Of a stretch of 64,000 nucleotides of DNA, positions 1 to 14,278 are shown in pieces. Within the stretch, counting starts at the first letter, position 1, and every line of letters starts with the position of its first letter. Below the pieces are notes generated by a model. It saw only the letters and a program-made list of their open reading frames with translations. It did no database searches and was not told the origin of the DNA. This stretch comes from Cardiocondyla obscurior (taxonomy: Eukaryota; Arthropoda; Insecta; Hymenoptera; Formicidae): contig NC_091880.1 in NCBI RefSeq assembly GCF_019399895.1, forward strand, positions 2,170,001 through 2,234,000, given 5' to 3'. The position numbers were made by a program, and so were the translations under genes.

Positions 1-3000
1 GTGTCGTACGATCCATACACGGTATGCGAGTGAAAGAGGAGAGGAGACGCACACCAACGGCCGACCGACAGAGATCAACGCACCCTCCGTCGTCGTATTT
101 TTCTCCTTCGCCGTCACTTCTCGCTCGTCCCCTTTGCACGAAACGCGAAGCACCTAGCGCGGAACTACGTGCGCGTGCATCTGCAGCCCTTCACGCAGCT
201 CGAAAAAGGGTCGCTGGGTGTGGTCTACATTTTTTTTTAAGTACCTCTGCAGCGGCAGCTCGACTCGCCGAGAGGGAAAAGTTAAGCGAACGTATCCGGT
301 GACGCTGATTTTCTCCTCGTCATACTTCACCTCCGCTTCTCGGCGCCCTCCTCCCTCTTCACCTCCTTCTCCTCCCTTTCGTTTCGCGCATGTAGGTCTA
401 ATCGAGAGGCTTCGTGGCACGGTTTCTGGCCTCTCGATGGAACGAGCCTCACGCCGGCGCGCGTTTCTGGCGCATCTTTATCACGCTGATGTACGACACT
501 TGACTTCTTCTCCTACGCGCCCAGCTGATCTACTCGACCTGCCTCGCAGTCGCCGCACACTGGGACATACTGTTATGGAATGGAGTCCATTAAGGGGTGC
601 ATCTACTCTGAAGGTTTTTTCTTTTTTTTTTTTTTATTATTTTTTTTCCCGCACTCCTTTTTCCCTCTCTCCTTATATCTTACTAAAGCCCGAGGAAGGC
701 TCTTACCTTTTTATAGAATGCCACTGCTACGTTCGCACGACTTCCGTTTCCAACGAAAATTTATTATCCGCCGCAGTCGAAATAAAGTGAAAACAATTTC
801 GACGACGTGAGTGGTTTCTTTCGACTCGAATTTCCGGTATTATTTTCTCTACTTAAGCTCGCGGATACATATCTCGAAGAAACGGAGCTACACGAGACAG
901 CCGTCTATTTGTACGGAATTTGCCTCGAACTTTTTATTTTTCTACGCGAAATCATTGATTATTATTCCAAAAGTAACGCGGATTCTGTGCAGTTTCTTCA
1001 CCGGGAAATTTTCACGGATTCATCGGGGAAAATAAAAGATTAAAACAACGGCTATTCAATGCGTATCCTTTTCCGGACGGACGTAGAGTTTCTCTAGGAC
1101 GACTCGCGTCAGGGGAGACACGCCAGCGTGGTAAAAAGCGCGCCTATCACTCCCTGCATCCACCAACAAATAAGGCAAGAGATGCCGCGCGTGTTCCCGG
1201 TATCGGAAAATCGTGACACGGGCACGTTTCCGCCTGGCGTGTACTTCATCTTTACGTTCGACGTACCGAGCCGCCTTAACGACTCGCTTTCAATTCGCCG
1301 CGCATTATCAAGCGTCCGCGTCGCTTTGCGCTGCCCTCGCGAGTCCTCCTTCGGAACTTGGGCTTCCCTTCGCGGAATCTAGTTCGTACCTAGAGATTGT
1401 CGGCGCGAAATTCGCCTCGCGAGGAAGAAAGATCCGTCGGCAACTCGGATCCGACTAGATTGACAACCGCCGAGGACGCGAGCCACTCGCGAGCTACTCT
1501 CTCGTTTATCTGCCAACTGTGACAGGTGACTCGAGAGAACACCCTCTCTTTACCATTATTTGCGCTTAAACTACTAAAGCCGGGGGGGAGTTTATCGAGA
1601 GAAAGAAAGGGACGCGGTTGATGCCGCGTTGGCGTATTCCAATTTATTGCGAACTCGCTCGTCGAACGGCGAACACCGGAACGGGCCCCGAGACCACCTG
1701 AGGCGCATCTCCTGCCCGCGAACGGATCCCGCAGATTCCGGCGGGTATTTTATATCGCTTGGTTTTCAGCAGCGGCGGCCGATGACGGACACCGGCGCGC
1801 ATTCTGAGATTTGTACCGTAAAGAACTTTCAAAGAGCCGCGGTAGTTTGAGGTCCATTCCCTCGTTCTTGATTTTATATAAATTTGATGTATACTCGGTT
1901 GTTGTTACTCGTAAAAATATGATATCACTTTTCGAAGTATAATTAAAATTTTTAATTACGAATTTATGACAGTGGCCCCTTAAGTTTTTTATCACGCGAT
2001 AAAACATTAGTTTACAGATAAACTGCACACATATCAATGATATATCATACCGATACGCGCAAAATAAAAGAAAAATCTGGAGATAAGCTCAGCAGTCGGG
2101 GACTGAATCGGCGGACGGATCATTTTCGAACCGCGCTCTCATTGCCCGAACTCAGCGGGAGGGAGAGAGAATGGTGGCGGGCGCGCAAGATGAATACTAA
2201 GGAGATCAGCAGATGACGAAGGTGGAGGTGAATGACGGCCGGCGGCATGAGGAACGTAGGCAGCATGCTACATCAAACCGGGACGGCTTTCATCCTTATT
2301 TCGTATTCGGACGTGCGTTCGATTAACATACAGTTGCACCAGAATCGCGTCGCGCTATCCATTCTGCTCCCTTTTTCGCGTTTCCTCCCCGCGGACACGC
2401 GCTCACGCATATTCTCCCACCGGCCGCAGGTTATACGCGTATTTTGAAGTCGGCGAGAGATTGAAAGGATCGACTGACGGAGAACAATTGATTTTCACTG
2501 ATTGGCTGATTGGTCCCGATAAAGGACTTTTAAAAATTCACGAAAGTGCATTATCGCATCCCGGCGCAATATCAGCAGCGAGTCAATAAAGTTCGGCTAA
2601 ATGCAAAGCGCGAATGAGTCGAAATAATAGAATCCTTTTAATCAAGAGCGCAATCATTAAGCGTATCCCCCTGCAATCAATAGGTACAATCGTGTCTACA
2701 ATATCGAAATACAATACGCGACGCCGGCGGTACGACCGCATTAGGCTAATCGATTACACCGAGCTAATTTCCAAGCGTAATGCAGTTGCAGGAAACTGAT
2801 TTACCGAGAACTGTTCTTTCAATAGCTGCGAACCGTTAGCGAATCAAATCCTCGTCGGGTCCGTTTGATTTCTTGTACGTCGGAATGCGCGGATAATGCA
2901 TTTACTCGGCTTCTCTTATTTTACATTTCTTTACGAGCATACTAGCGGTCGATTGTTTTACTTCGCACAAAACGGAGCTTTGTTTGCGAATCACACCTCA

Positions 3001-5060
3001 CGACCACGTCATACTATCTATTATTTATGATCTGGTATCAGGTGAAATCTCGTTCTCGCGCGTTTCTCGGGGACGTTCGTCTCGAAAAGCGGCAGCGAAC
3101 GCTTCCCTCTTGTCGCTCCTCCTTTCAGCCGCGTTCCTCTGAATACATTATATTATGGTCGAAGAAAGAAATGCCAAAGGTCCTCGACAAAGGGAGCGAA
3201 GGTAAATCGTAGCTACGGTCACGGAAACGGGAAGAATGAAATCCTCGCGGTGAGAGCGCGATCAGACGGTATTACTCGCTCCCTCCTCCTTCGTCGCGCT
3301 CATTAATTATGTTTTTTGGATACGAAAAGAGTGAAACGATTAGAACCGCGCAACCCAAAAATCGGTAAAAAACTGCTCGGAATTATCTCGCAGGTGCTCG
3401 AAATTAGCCGGCCGGTTAGCTTCGTTTCTCCGCGACCGGCTCGTTCCTGGTTTACACGCACGCGGCATCGGTGTGACGTTGATAACGCACGATCGGCACG
3501 AGCTTTGAGCCCTGACCGATTGGCGACGAATCAATCGCGACGGTTAATAAGCCGACTGACACTGATACGGATCGGCCGGGCGCGATTTTTATCGTGATAA
3601 CCGCGACGTCAATTTCCGCGACTGGCACGTGTCAATTAGCGCAATAGTTGTGGCACGCTAAAAAAAAGAAAAAAAAGGTATTGTATCGCGGAATCTGGTT
3701 CAATGTCTCGTCGTTTACGACCGGTTCGCCGCGCCGTCGAACGTGACGCGCAATATTTTTGTGTTTGTTTGACAGGAAGTGTTAATAAATTATTGCTCGG
3801 TGGTCGCTACGGGTCAATTAACACACTTATACGCGATCCCCGAAGTTGCTGGGGCTGTTAATTATGAAAACTGCACCGTGGCGCGATTCTCGATAAAGAT
3901 CCCGATCATTTATCACTGTTTTCCCAGATTTAATCGGGTGGTAATTTAACTGTTGCTACTGTTCGCCAAGTTCTCGATTCCGCGATGTTAAATAATTAAC
4001 GCAAACTGATCTTGCTCTTCCGGTGATGATTAAAAATACCTTAATTTTGTCGGTGATAACGATATTTACGGACGTAGTCCCAACAGCGAGACGAAATTAC
4101 TTTGACAATTGCATCTCGAAGAAACTACTGCAGATAAGCAGGATTATGTGAACGTATTGCAACCAGCGAAACTAGCAACGGTGCAATTTGCATCTCTCCG
4201 GAGACTCTGGGGATTCAAAGTTCCTATTATTCCGCGGTATTGTTGCTCAATATATAAATTATTATCAGGTAGCGGATTACTCGTTCACTTTATGCCGGAA
4301 CGTCAGAGCGTTGCGATTACAGACCCTGGCCAGTATTTATTCCGGCAGAATTCAGTCGGACAAAATTCTTACGTCACCTGCATAAATCATAATTCATAAA
4401 TCATTCGCGCGGAAAGTACAATCCATTCTCTCCAGTCGGCGAAAAATATTCCTCGCGACAGATAAAACGTTGAATAATCCAGAGTTCGCGCGGGTGAGAT
4501 ACGGGCGAACTTGAATTTATCGACGCGAGCGGAGGAGGAAGGTAATTAAAAACGCTGTCAAAGGCATTCGGGCAAAAGCTTTCCCGCGGCCCTTTCTAGG
4601 CTAGAAAAAAGGATCGGAGAACTCGAGAAGGCGGGGCTCCGAGCCTCGTTCTCTCGGGTGCTCCGTCTTCGTCCTCTTCTTCCTCTCCCGTCGTTCTTTT
4701 CTCAGAGGCACGCGTGTAGTAGCGCGCATCTTCTCGCGTCCGTGCACGCCGCCAGACCTCGCTCGGCCCCGACTTTCGGCCTTATACATAAATATCTCAT
4801 AAATAACCGCCCGGATAATCAACGTCGATTATAATTACCCGCCGCTTGTATCACTGGTCCTATTCACGGCCCTTTTTCGCCCGGGCGAAGGAACAAAACG
4901 CGCGTCTTGGACCTTCTCTCTTATCTCCCCGTGTACCATTTTTTTTTTTTTCTTTCCGTACCATTTTTAGATACGAGACGCCTGGTCGGGCCATTCTCGC
5001 GAACGCATACGCGTACGTTAGCATGCTTAAAGGAAATGGTGCAATTGGTAGAATTTAATG
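1..5060. other. CpG-rich non-coding DNA, no gene recognised
   Basis: This stretch is dense in CpG and broken into short open frames on both strands whose translations are rich in arginine, serine and proline, the usual product of non-coding CpG-rich DNA. The frame at 807-1043 (78 codons) is less biased in composition but has no ATG start, no clear acceptor and no family resemblance. The frame at 4,109-4,399 is similar. T-rich tracts lie near 617-650 and 4,938-4,951. I see no tRNA, repeat array or conserved motif here. The sequence is best described as intergenic, upstream of the candidate gene that starts near 31,950. Confidence 0.6.
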
Positions 5061-6350
5061 TGATATGTATAAAGGTTTTCATATTTTATTTTATGCTGAA
5101 TCAAATAGACGTTCACTTGGAGAACATTACATATTAAAATATACTTTATTTATCTGCAGTAAAATAGATAATACAGTAAAATTTGATTATTAAATTAGTA
5201 CTTTACAGTAATAAATATTGAATTTTGGTCGAATATTTGAGAGGTTAATAGTTATTTGTGGAAGTTCAATAAAGTCTTTTGTTCTTCCATTCGTTAATCG
5301 ATTTAATATTAAGTAACGACTTTTCATATTGTAATTTCACGATATCGTTTCTTTAGCTCATCAATCGAAGACGCATTTTTACGGAAACAAAGATGAACAA
5401 TTCGTTCTCGATGTCCGCTGCACAAAGAAATAAGATCGTTCTAATTAAGGTTGCGCTCGGTGCACGATTACTTATCGACGTGCTTTTATCGATCATGCTG
5501 CCTCGGCGAGTTCGGCTAATCGTATCTTAATTAATTTTTCATACAATGAGGAATTATTCCGAGAATTGCGAGCGACGTTGCTTTCGCTATATTTATCAAA
5601 CTGTCGTATTATATTTTACGTTGAAGATAAGCGGAAAATATCCTAATTAAAAAAAGACCCGTTTGCATAAAATAGCATAATTTTATAATAACATTAAATT
5701 AAATATGTAACTTTTAAAATTTTCTATTGTATGTACAAATTAACTTAATTTAATTCGACATCATTTTGTATTATATTTTTACAATTCCGATTTCTATATT
5801 AATTATTTTACATTGAAACATCTTATGAATAACATAAAGATAGCATCTTGAGTTTGCAAACTATTATTCGTTTCATTTCAATACATTGTAATTGGATTAT
5901 GTTCTACGAGAATACAATCGCCAACAATGAAATTTAGCTTCTCATCTCGCTCGGAATAACTCCACGTAAACTAAGTCGTATTATACGTGAGTTCCTTCTG
6001 CATACGCAATACCACTAGCGACTGGTGTTTATGCAACAGCTATTACTCGAAACCTACTCCCAGCAATTTAACTCGCGAGCTTTCCCAAAACAAATCAGCA
6101 GGTTCCGCGAGCCCATTAATTGGCGAGCAATTAATCTTTCGATGTTCGTTAAAACAATCGTAATAGCAAATTTTTCTCAAGGAATTTAACATTTTTAAGG
6201 TGACACAGGTGTCGAAGTCACAATCTAAGTTTAGGTATAAATTAAATTAAATTACATTAATTTATTTATTAATATTATATTTACGATATATTTATTTTCC
6301 AAATATTTGTTATTTCATAACTCGCGTAAAGTGAAAGAATTTCTCATCTC
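5060..6350. other. AT-rich block without genes
   Basis: Base composition changes sharply here, from CpG-rich flanks to sequence dominated by A and T with many short TAA/TTA runs and few CpG. No frame of useful length is open and no inverted terminal repeats were seen at its edges. Similar but shorter AT-rich blocks recur through the window, for example near 19,960-20,290, 25,900-26,420, 48,560-49,260 and 60,840-61,480. They may be compositional domains or decayed mobile elements. Nothing in the sequence decides between these. Confidence 0.6.
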
Positions 6351-9300
6351 ACGGGGAGATAAAGAAGGAAGTGCTTTCGTGTTACGGTTATTAATTCTGC
6401 AAATTCTAGTCAAGGTTCATTACGAAGCGGTGAAGTCGCCGCATCGCGGTGAATTTCCGGCGTCGCGTACGAGCATTGTAGGCGGTTTTCGATCGAGATT
6501 CGTTTCCGAGGCTTCGATTATTATTGTTGCCGCCTCGGGGACGTAATCCCACGCGGCGATCTCGGGGTTGAAATCGCCCAGTCATGCGATCGATTCAGCT
6601 TACATCGAGATGAAATCGCTCGCGGTCCGCCGGTCGAATCGATCGTTTGCATTGGGGTTTGTCCAGAGCGGCATCATCGGGCACGGACGCTCAATCGTGA
6701 TTCCGGATCGATGGGCCCTATCGCTGCCCTATCTAGCACCGATTCCCGCAACGAGTTTTATCATCTACCGGGCGAGGTATCTCGTACGTCGATTGCGGCT
6801 GAGATTTCGCATCGCGGTCGCGCGATGAAATCGCCGGATTATGAATGCCAAATTATTGATTTCGACTCGGCATCGGAAAGTACAGCCAGATCGTCGGTAT
6901 CTGTGACAGGAAGTGTGCGGTACACTGATATTTTACCTGAATAATAATTTCGCGTGACTTATTCATATTCAACAGTTTACAGTACAAATATTACAATTAT
7001 AATAAAACAGGCATAATGACGACGAACAATTAATTTTATTATCGCGACTTCTGACCGTAAACGTTGTTGAAGAGCAAATATGAACGAAGTGAAAGTAGAA
7101 TCCGCGATATTCTTTGCTACTAACGGTGACGCAACGCGTATTCGCGGCCGACCTCGAAGACGCATAGGCTGCCGAGTTCGTTTCACGAAACTGGCAACCG
7201 CCGACGCTTGCAAAAGGCATGAGAACCGTGTAATTGGACGTGTCAAGTGCTATAAGCGAGCACGTTGCCATTCAGCCTCGGCTCCCTATGAAGAACGTGC
7301 CGCGCTGTTGCGCCTTCGCCCGATTCTTCTCTCTGCCGTGACTACGTACCCACGAGCGCGCACCATCTGCAATCTCGCTGGCAACCGCTTTCATCTCGGG
7401 GTAGACGCGATAAATGTTTCCGAATTAGATCCACCTATCGCGAGAAATGCGATCGGCGTCCGCGAATCAGCCTCGAACCGCACCGCCAAAGAGACCGCTA
7501 CTTGACGCGATTACGCTATCGGATCAAGAAGAAACTCTAGTTCCTTCCGGTGCAAATTATTTTATAATATTTCTAGCAATAAATATAATTAACTCGATTA
7601 TACACGTATAATCGATTCGGCCATGTCTGTCGTTAGAATTAAATATTACAAAACAATATCTCGGTTCAATAGTGACTCTACTTTCCTCGCGGCCGACTCG
7701 GGAGGCAGTGATTCGCGTCCGTCGTCTTCGCCTTTCATTAATCACGCGTGATTTCTCGTCATCGCTGGGACGTCATTACGCGCACTTAACACTGGCCGTT
7801 TCGAGTACCGTAGAGAATACGAGTGCTATCGAAGCGGGTTCTTCGACAGATACTCTCGCCCGCAAGACGCTTTAGCGTGTCGTCGGTAGTCCGTCGGGAT
7901 ATCAGGAGGCGTTTTCTCGGAGACGCCGCTCGGCGGGTCAAGCCGCGCAACACCCAGCATCCACGCGCGAGGTGCGAGCTTAAGAGAAGCGCGGCACGAT
8001 CAGACATCTCGCTAGAAGAAGGCGATGATGGATAACCTTTGATGAAATCATTCATACATCAGCGTTCCCGCACTCCGCGTCTCCTCGCGCGCTCATTTGC
8101 CGCGTACCGTTAATCTTTAATTACTCATTGATTTATTATTGGCTGTCGGCTGCACTACCTTTCGCGCCGACACATTTTTTTTTTTTTTTTTTTGGCGGAA
8201 TTGCTTCAATGCGTTTCCCGTGTAACGTCGAGCGCTTCATTGACACGCTGACGATTTTCTGCGAGCCTTGCGAAGAGCGACCGGGGCTTGACATCACCGC
8301 GAAGCGTTCTGAAACAAAGAGGCCAGCGCGTTTACAGATTCGACTTCGTTCACGCGACGGTTCGGCTCGTGAAACTTTTATTACGAGATTAAAAGATTCC
8401 CAGTCGTTCTAGTCATCTGACATTATAATATCTCGTCCGGCAACTTTTTCAAGCGCCGCGCTCTCTCATCCGCGCCATTCCTTACAAATTGTTAATCGCC
8501 TTTTTTTCTTTTTATCTCCGCATCTACGACGAGATTTCCGCGCAAGAAAGAAAGAGAAAGAGAGAGGCGTGGGATATTTATTATTTACAAATATTTCAGA
8601 CACTTTCCTGGTCCTCGATAAAATCTTAACACGCGTTTGTCAACGTGTCACGCCGACGCCCGTGGTTTTCGGCGATTCAAGGTCCCGAATAAAAGTAAAA
8701 CGTCACGCGTGAGAGTGTGAGTGGAGAGGCGACAAATAACTAATAGATAAATCGTCGTCTGGGACATCGATTAGCGGTGTCACGTATCGTGGATTGATAC
8801 CGCCATCGCTGTCGCGTGTAATAGGCTCTCGTGTCCGAGGCTGAAAACAGGATGACAGCGTTTATATGCATACGCGAGCGCTCGATCTCCCGGCTCGCGC
8901 ACTTTCACTTCGCCGCTGCTGTCGATCGCTCTTACGGCGATCATTTTTGACGCCGCGAGGCGGCCCGCGTTATTAGGAATCGTTATCGGAGACAAGTTCT
9001 CGGCCGAGCGACTAACCGATATCGGCCTTTTGCTCTTGTTGACGCATGCATATAAATTGCAGGCATTATGACGCGAGAGCGCGGCGACGTTCGCGTCTCT
9101 GGCGCCGTCTGATAAATCGTCCTTGCGTAGGAAGCTCGAGAAACCGATTTCGATGCCGCAGATTTTTATCCTCGTTCGATTCGCAAACCCGGAGATCAAA
9201 ATTGAGTAGAATCCGACAATTCGTACGTTAACCGGCCCAAAATGAATTAAAAATTGACCATCTCTGGCGCTAAGCTTTAGTGACACGATGAGATAATGTG

Positions 9301-10586
9301 GCAACAAGCGATAAGAGGAAGCTCGTTAAACGAGCACATTCCAATTAAAATTATTATTCCTTTGCCACGATAATTCGTGCTGCATTAATCAAATATAATT
9401 ATAATCAAGCCGGTGACGTTTCGCTTTACAGTTTCCTCGAGTGCACTAAGCAACATCCTCGAGCGACAGCACTTGCGGTGCAGCTAATTATAAATTAACA
9501 GAATTCTCGAGCTCGGTGAATTCAGTTTTTAGAAAACGCATGCAGTATTTATACAAGTTTGCGGCGGCGGAGGAATTAAGATTGGACGAATGCGCTCGGT
9601 TTTTAACGACGTCGCAGCGGTCCCGAGCTCGCCGTTCGGCCGCTCGTTCGATTTCACGTGCGAAATAAATTACGGCCGCGCGTCGTTTCTTGATGGAGAC
9701 ACTCGAAATATCACGGGGCGACCGACACTCCAATGCTCGGCGCTAATGCGACTCGCGCGAGACCCGAATGACGCTCTCAATAATAGATTAGATGTGCCGG
9801 CTAAGTGCACCGACGTCCGCCGACGCCGTCGCTCGTGATTTATCGGCGGCGGCACGTGTGCGTATCGAGATTTTCACTTCTCGCAGCCGGCGCGTCTCGA
9901 AATTAACGGCGGCCGTAACGTCGCGGTAAGAGCGCTTTTCCGCACGTGACAATTTGATGGCGAGGTATAAAAGCGAGCGGGAAATTAAAGCCTATTCGCC
10001 GAGCATCCGCCGGATCGAATCTCCGAAATGCGCTTCCTGTTGGAGAATACCAATGAAAGGCTAAATTTTAATGTTAAATAAATGGTAGTAATCAATACGT
10101 AGTAATACATACGTGGAGAAAAATTTCTCGTATATAGGAATTGTTATCGCAGCAGTTGTAGACTATCTTGGAATAGTAAATTCAAATGGCAAACAATGAC
10201 TGGAATAGATAAAATACTTCTGTAGTAATTTTATTTTATACGCATCAGGCCCGTGCGGGTAGAACCGTGACTCGGTAAACGCGGGTGGGTGTTCGTGTCG
10301 GGAATAAATAGTTGTAAACGCGGGCGCGAAAGGTTTCTAAGAGCCGAGCCTGCCATTGTCTTCGAGTCTAAAGTCTCGGCATTGCGTGCAGTCGCGTCGA
10401 TAATTTCAAACACCTTCCTTTCACTTCTTCCCGCTTTTACCTGCAAAATCTTTTGCCTAATTTCATTTTTATAATTAAAATTTGTTATTTACGTGACGTT
10501 ACAAAAATTAATTGTACTCTGAAGCGCGTAATTAAAAAGATCGATAATTTTGCGTACAAAAATTATTTTTCCACGCAAGAGTGCAC

Positions 10587-10624
10587 AAAAAAAATAAAAT
10601 AAAATAAAATAAAATAAAAAAAGA
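10587..10624. repeat. (TAAAA)n microsatellite
   Basis: A run of A followed by about five AAAAT/TAAAA units and a closing A run. It lies in an AT-rich patch with no gene beside it. Confidence 0.85.
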
Positions 10625-10934
10625 AATGTAACTTAAGTTCGACGAGCGGACGAAGAGAAGCCACCGCGCAGTACGCGACAATGGGAGGAGCATATCGAAC
10701 CCGGGTGTCTCGAATTTCGATGCAAAGCCTTTTTAAATGCGGTTTCGGCCGCACGGTCCAATCACTCGTGGCTTCGAATCCTACCGGGAGTTGCACAGAC
10801 CGCGTTTATCGGCGGCGCGACGGATCGGCGGAGTACCGCGGCCCGATAAACCGTACGCGCCGGGGAGGAGAGTGCACCGTATTATAATGCCATTGCAGAC
10901 GTGGCATTAGCGTATCGCCCGGCTGCATCTCGAT

Positions 10935-10960
10935 CCGTCCGTCCGTCCGTCCGTTCGTTC
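10935..10960. repeat. (GTCC)n / (GTTC)n microsatellite
   Basis: Four to five tandem CCGT units pass into GTTC units. It is a short simple repeat with no coding context. Confidence 0.8.
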
Positions 10961-13038
10961 CTTCATCAGTTACTTTGTAATCCCGTGCGCGCGCGAGATA
11001 CTACCTTTGAACGCTGCCTCGGATGCTGCGGGGCCCCGATGCAAATAACGGGAAGCAACTTCCACTCTTCTCGTGGACCCTGGCCGCGACCCGCTCTTCG
11101 GAATATCTTCGGGGCGTCCTTCGATGCGATTTCAAAATCACGTCGACGGCTAGACAATTTATCCCCCGCGCGCTTGATCATTTTCATCGACCGATAAGCA
11201 AACCCCTCGAGCGTGCCGATCGTATTGTTCGTGCCGCACGCTATCTCGGCATGCAGTTAGCTCGATCCCGTCGCAATGCGAAGATACCTAAGATGTTACG
11301 TAAGATCTTCTTTTCCCCTCTCTCCCGATAGGCGCGTTTTACGGATCGAATCAATGACGACACGTTTTTGTTTGAAGAAGCGAACGCTCTTCGGCTACTG
11401 CTTTTAGAGATTTTAATTAATTAATTTAATTTCTCGTGAAATGACAATGATTGGAGCGTTGGGAATTTTATTAATTTCACAGGTGATTTTATCTCTAGAG
11501 ACGCTCTTAGATCAGTATAATATTTTAACAATTGATGTACGCGCCAGTGAACAATTCCGAGCGCAAGCACTCGTCACATACGCGGTACGAATCTCGCCAT
11601 TAATTACTTCGGAAATGCTAATTGGGCGTTTGACAACCCTAATTTCCCGGCATGGTTATTAAACGGGCCGCTCTCTCGTTACAATCTCGTTGATCGAGGA
11701 TTGCGTATCGCGTGCGTGCGAACTCGTTAACATTCGGCTATTACAACGTCACGCGCGACATTACGCTCGCGCGGCTCGATTTTAATATTAAATTTTCCGC
11801 GCACCACGCACCCCTTTTTTTGACGTTTCGCCGTGTTCGAGGGTTTCGCTAATAACTTGTAATCCACTTGTGATCCATGACAAATTTCCCCGATAACATT
11901 ATCGCTTTAACATTTCATTATAACGAGGGTGCTTTATTCTCTCCCTCCTCCCCTTAACGGATTGTGTCTCTGACTCGTGTAATCCTCTCTTCGCGATCGA
12001 AAAATACCGACCGGAAATGAGTTCAAAACGATACGACTAAATTCGCGGGCGAGCTCAGCGTCGGACGCAAGAGAATTCGTCGCGTAGGGAAGTCGCCTTG
12101 AGCCGGAAACGGTCGTCAGACTTTTTTTTTCTCGCGCGGGAAGGTCTTTTTTTACCTTCGAACAAAAAGGGTGTACAAAATCAGGGTAAGAGGGTCGCGA
12201 TCATAATGAAAGTTCCGCAGCTCTGATCGCAAAACGGGTCGATTTAAAACAATTCGCGCCGTTTATGAGACCGGAAGACGGAGCCGTCAATGCGCTTTTA
12301 TTGATTCCAGATAGTTAAAGTACTAGGTACTCGCGCATATGGGAAGCCGCTGCGGCGGGTCTCAGCTGCGTACACATCGCAACTAATCCGGGATACGTCC
12401 CGGACGGAGGGGGCCGGCAATAAAAATGTAATGCGCGATAAACGCGTGAAAGCGTATTCTAGCTCTCGTCCTGCGCCAACACGCGTATCGATCGCGGTCT
12501 CCGGTGCAGTCCACGAGTCCATTGTGCCCGGATTCATTCGCGAAAGCGTTTAACCGTCTTAACGGTTCGACGGCGAGCCTTGTCTCCCGTTCGATCGCCG
12601 AACTCGGGAAACCGATTACAGTCTTTATCGAGTACTGTTTCTCCTTCCTGCTCCTCCGATTGACTTCGGCACGCTCTCGTGCACTCTGCGACGCGAGTCG
12701 CGGCAATGTATTCTATCTTGAAATCAAAATTTAGTAGGTAACTTTAACGATTTTAAATTTTCAGTCCGCGCATTTATAATATGAAATAAAATTTGTTAAT
12801 AAAAAAAAAATTATTAATAAAATATTAAACATATACATTTAATTTTTAATAATTAGAGATAATTTCAAACATACAGACATAATGTATGCGTGATTTATTA
12901 TTAGTCTATCTAATGCGACACGTATATCCTCCCGAGCGACATAATTACGCATATCATTATCTTGATTTCCGAGACAGGGCGACGAAGTTCCCTCGGGGGA
13001 GCAGATCGCTTTTCGAGATCCCGAGTTCGGTATTGATC

Positions 13039-13076
13039 GAGAGAGGAAGAGAGAGAGAGAGAGAGAGGGAGAGAGG
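13039..13076. repeat. (GA)n microsatellite
   Basis: An almost pure AG dinucleotide tract, interrupted by GGAAG and GGG. It keeps a chance open frame alive on the + strand (12,886-13,515) and one on the - strand, which explains those long translations. Confidence 0.85.
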
Positions 13077-13910
13077 TACCGGCGGGTCCAGACACCACCG
13101 GTTTCGGGAGGGCCCGGGCGACAAGATGTTAACACGCGTGTTCTCTCCCGCGTGTTGGAGTCAGACCGACCGGGGTGAGGTGACACGACGTAATCTGAGA
13201 CAGCCGACTTCGACGTGGAGAACTCCGGTCGGAGAAATCGACTCGCTCGCCGCGTACTTTCTTTCGCTTTGCTTTACTTTGTTTTACTTTGCCGGAGCCT
13301 GCTTTGCACGAACAGCCAAAGCGCACCCGAAGGGATCTGTCTTTCACATACACGCCAGGATGCACCGTGACAAAAGAGCAAAGTGTCACGAAGCCACGAC
13401 CGGGCCGGCCGGTGTGGGAATTTGCGTGCAATTTGTGCATGCCGGCGAGGCATCTGCCCGAACGAGCGTGATTCGTCCGCGTCAAAGAAGGCACCGTACG
13501 AAAAAAAAAAAATAAATAAAAAATAAGAGAAGGGGGAAAAAAAGTATATAGGTACGAATGCGTCAAAGTGTATCTGGTCATTATATTAGTTGCGTCCGGC
13601 GTATATCTTTTTCGTATCAAATTATATGCGTGTCGTGCAATTCATCTTACTTGATTGCCGACAATTGTGCAACGCCACGCAAAAACCGTAAGCCGCTTTT
13701 AATTGGAAAATTCGCGTGCCGTGGAATACCTGCGCGTCTTTGTCACGCGCGTTTCCTTTCGGCGCGAATAAAATTGACGCGAGACAATCTCCGCCTCCGT
13801 GAATCCTTTATTCGATTTGACCGAATGCGGAATACACGTTTTAGACGCTTCCAACGACGGGAACATCGGCCTGCGATGACGTTAAATACTTCGCGAAATC
13901 CGGCGTCGTG

Positions 13911-14105
13911 CACAGATAAAAAATACAGTTACTTTAAACCCAACCATTAAAGGTAATAATTAATAATTAAAATTAATTGAAAATTTTATGATACTTCCAA
14001 CGGTAAACCCGATACCTTAATTGTATTTGTAATTGACTTAATCATATTTGTGGTTAGAAATATAGAATTATGGCTGAGCCAAGTAGGACTATATTTTTCT
14101 CTCGG
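13911..14105. mobile_element. MITE-like element, copy 1 (diverged)
   Basis: The two ends are diverged inverted repeats. The left end reads A-rich, then ATACAGTTACTTT, then AACCCAACCATTAA. The complement of the right end reads GAGAGAAAAATATAGT, then CTACTTGG, then CTCAGCCATAATT. The centre is AT-rich and has no open frame. The same terminal motif occurs at 15,091 and at both ends of 34,443-34,699, so this is a dispersed non-autonomous family of about 150-260 bp. No transposase source and no clear target-site duplication were found. Assignment to a superfamily is not possible from the termini alone. Confidence 0.5.
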
Positions 14106-14214
14106 CCGAGGTACGGCAGAAAGTAGGACTTTGCGTGGATCGCGTAGAATGTACAGAGCCCATCTGCCACGGCGTTAGTCGAAGTATGCAGGCACGCAGC
14201 TCGTGACGCTGCAA

Positions 14215-14278
14215 TTTTTCTTTTCTTTTTTTTTCTTTTCTTTTTTTTCTTTTCTTTTTTTTCTTTTTGGTTCTTGCG
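14215..14278. repeat. T-rich minisatellite, about 14-15-nt units
   Basis: About three tandem units of the type CTTTTCTTTTTTTT follow each other. A similar T/C tract occurs at about 16,880-16,913. Both are pyrimidine-only on the + strand. Confidence 0.75.

Larger units (their letters stand above)
6350..13910. other. CpG-rich non-coding DNA with simple repeats
   Basis: No gene is supported in this interval. It contains a 19-nt T run (8,175-8,193), a TAAAA microsatellite (10,587-10,624), a GTCC/GTTC tract (10,935-10,960) and a GA tract (13,039-13,076). The longest open frame, 12,886-13,515, runs through the GA tract and is arginine-rich, so it is most likely accidental. The sequence near 10,735-10,795 contains a TTCGAATCC string like a tRNA T loop, but the surrounding bases do not fold into a cloverleaf. 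Confidence 0.55.

Noticed and set aside
10735..10800. TTCGAATCC string like a tRNA T loop
   Set aside because: The T stem has a mismatch and no acceptor, D or anticodon arms can be drawn around it.
12886..13515. 209-codon open frame on +
   Set aside because: It runs through a GA microsatellite, is arginine-rich and has no splice sites or domain. A similar overlapping frame exists on the other strand.
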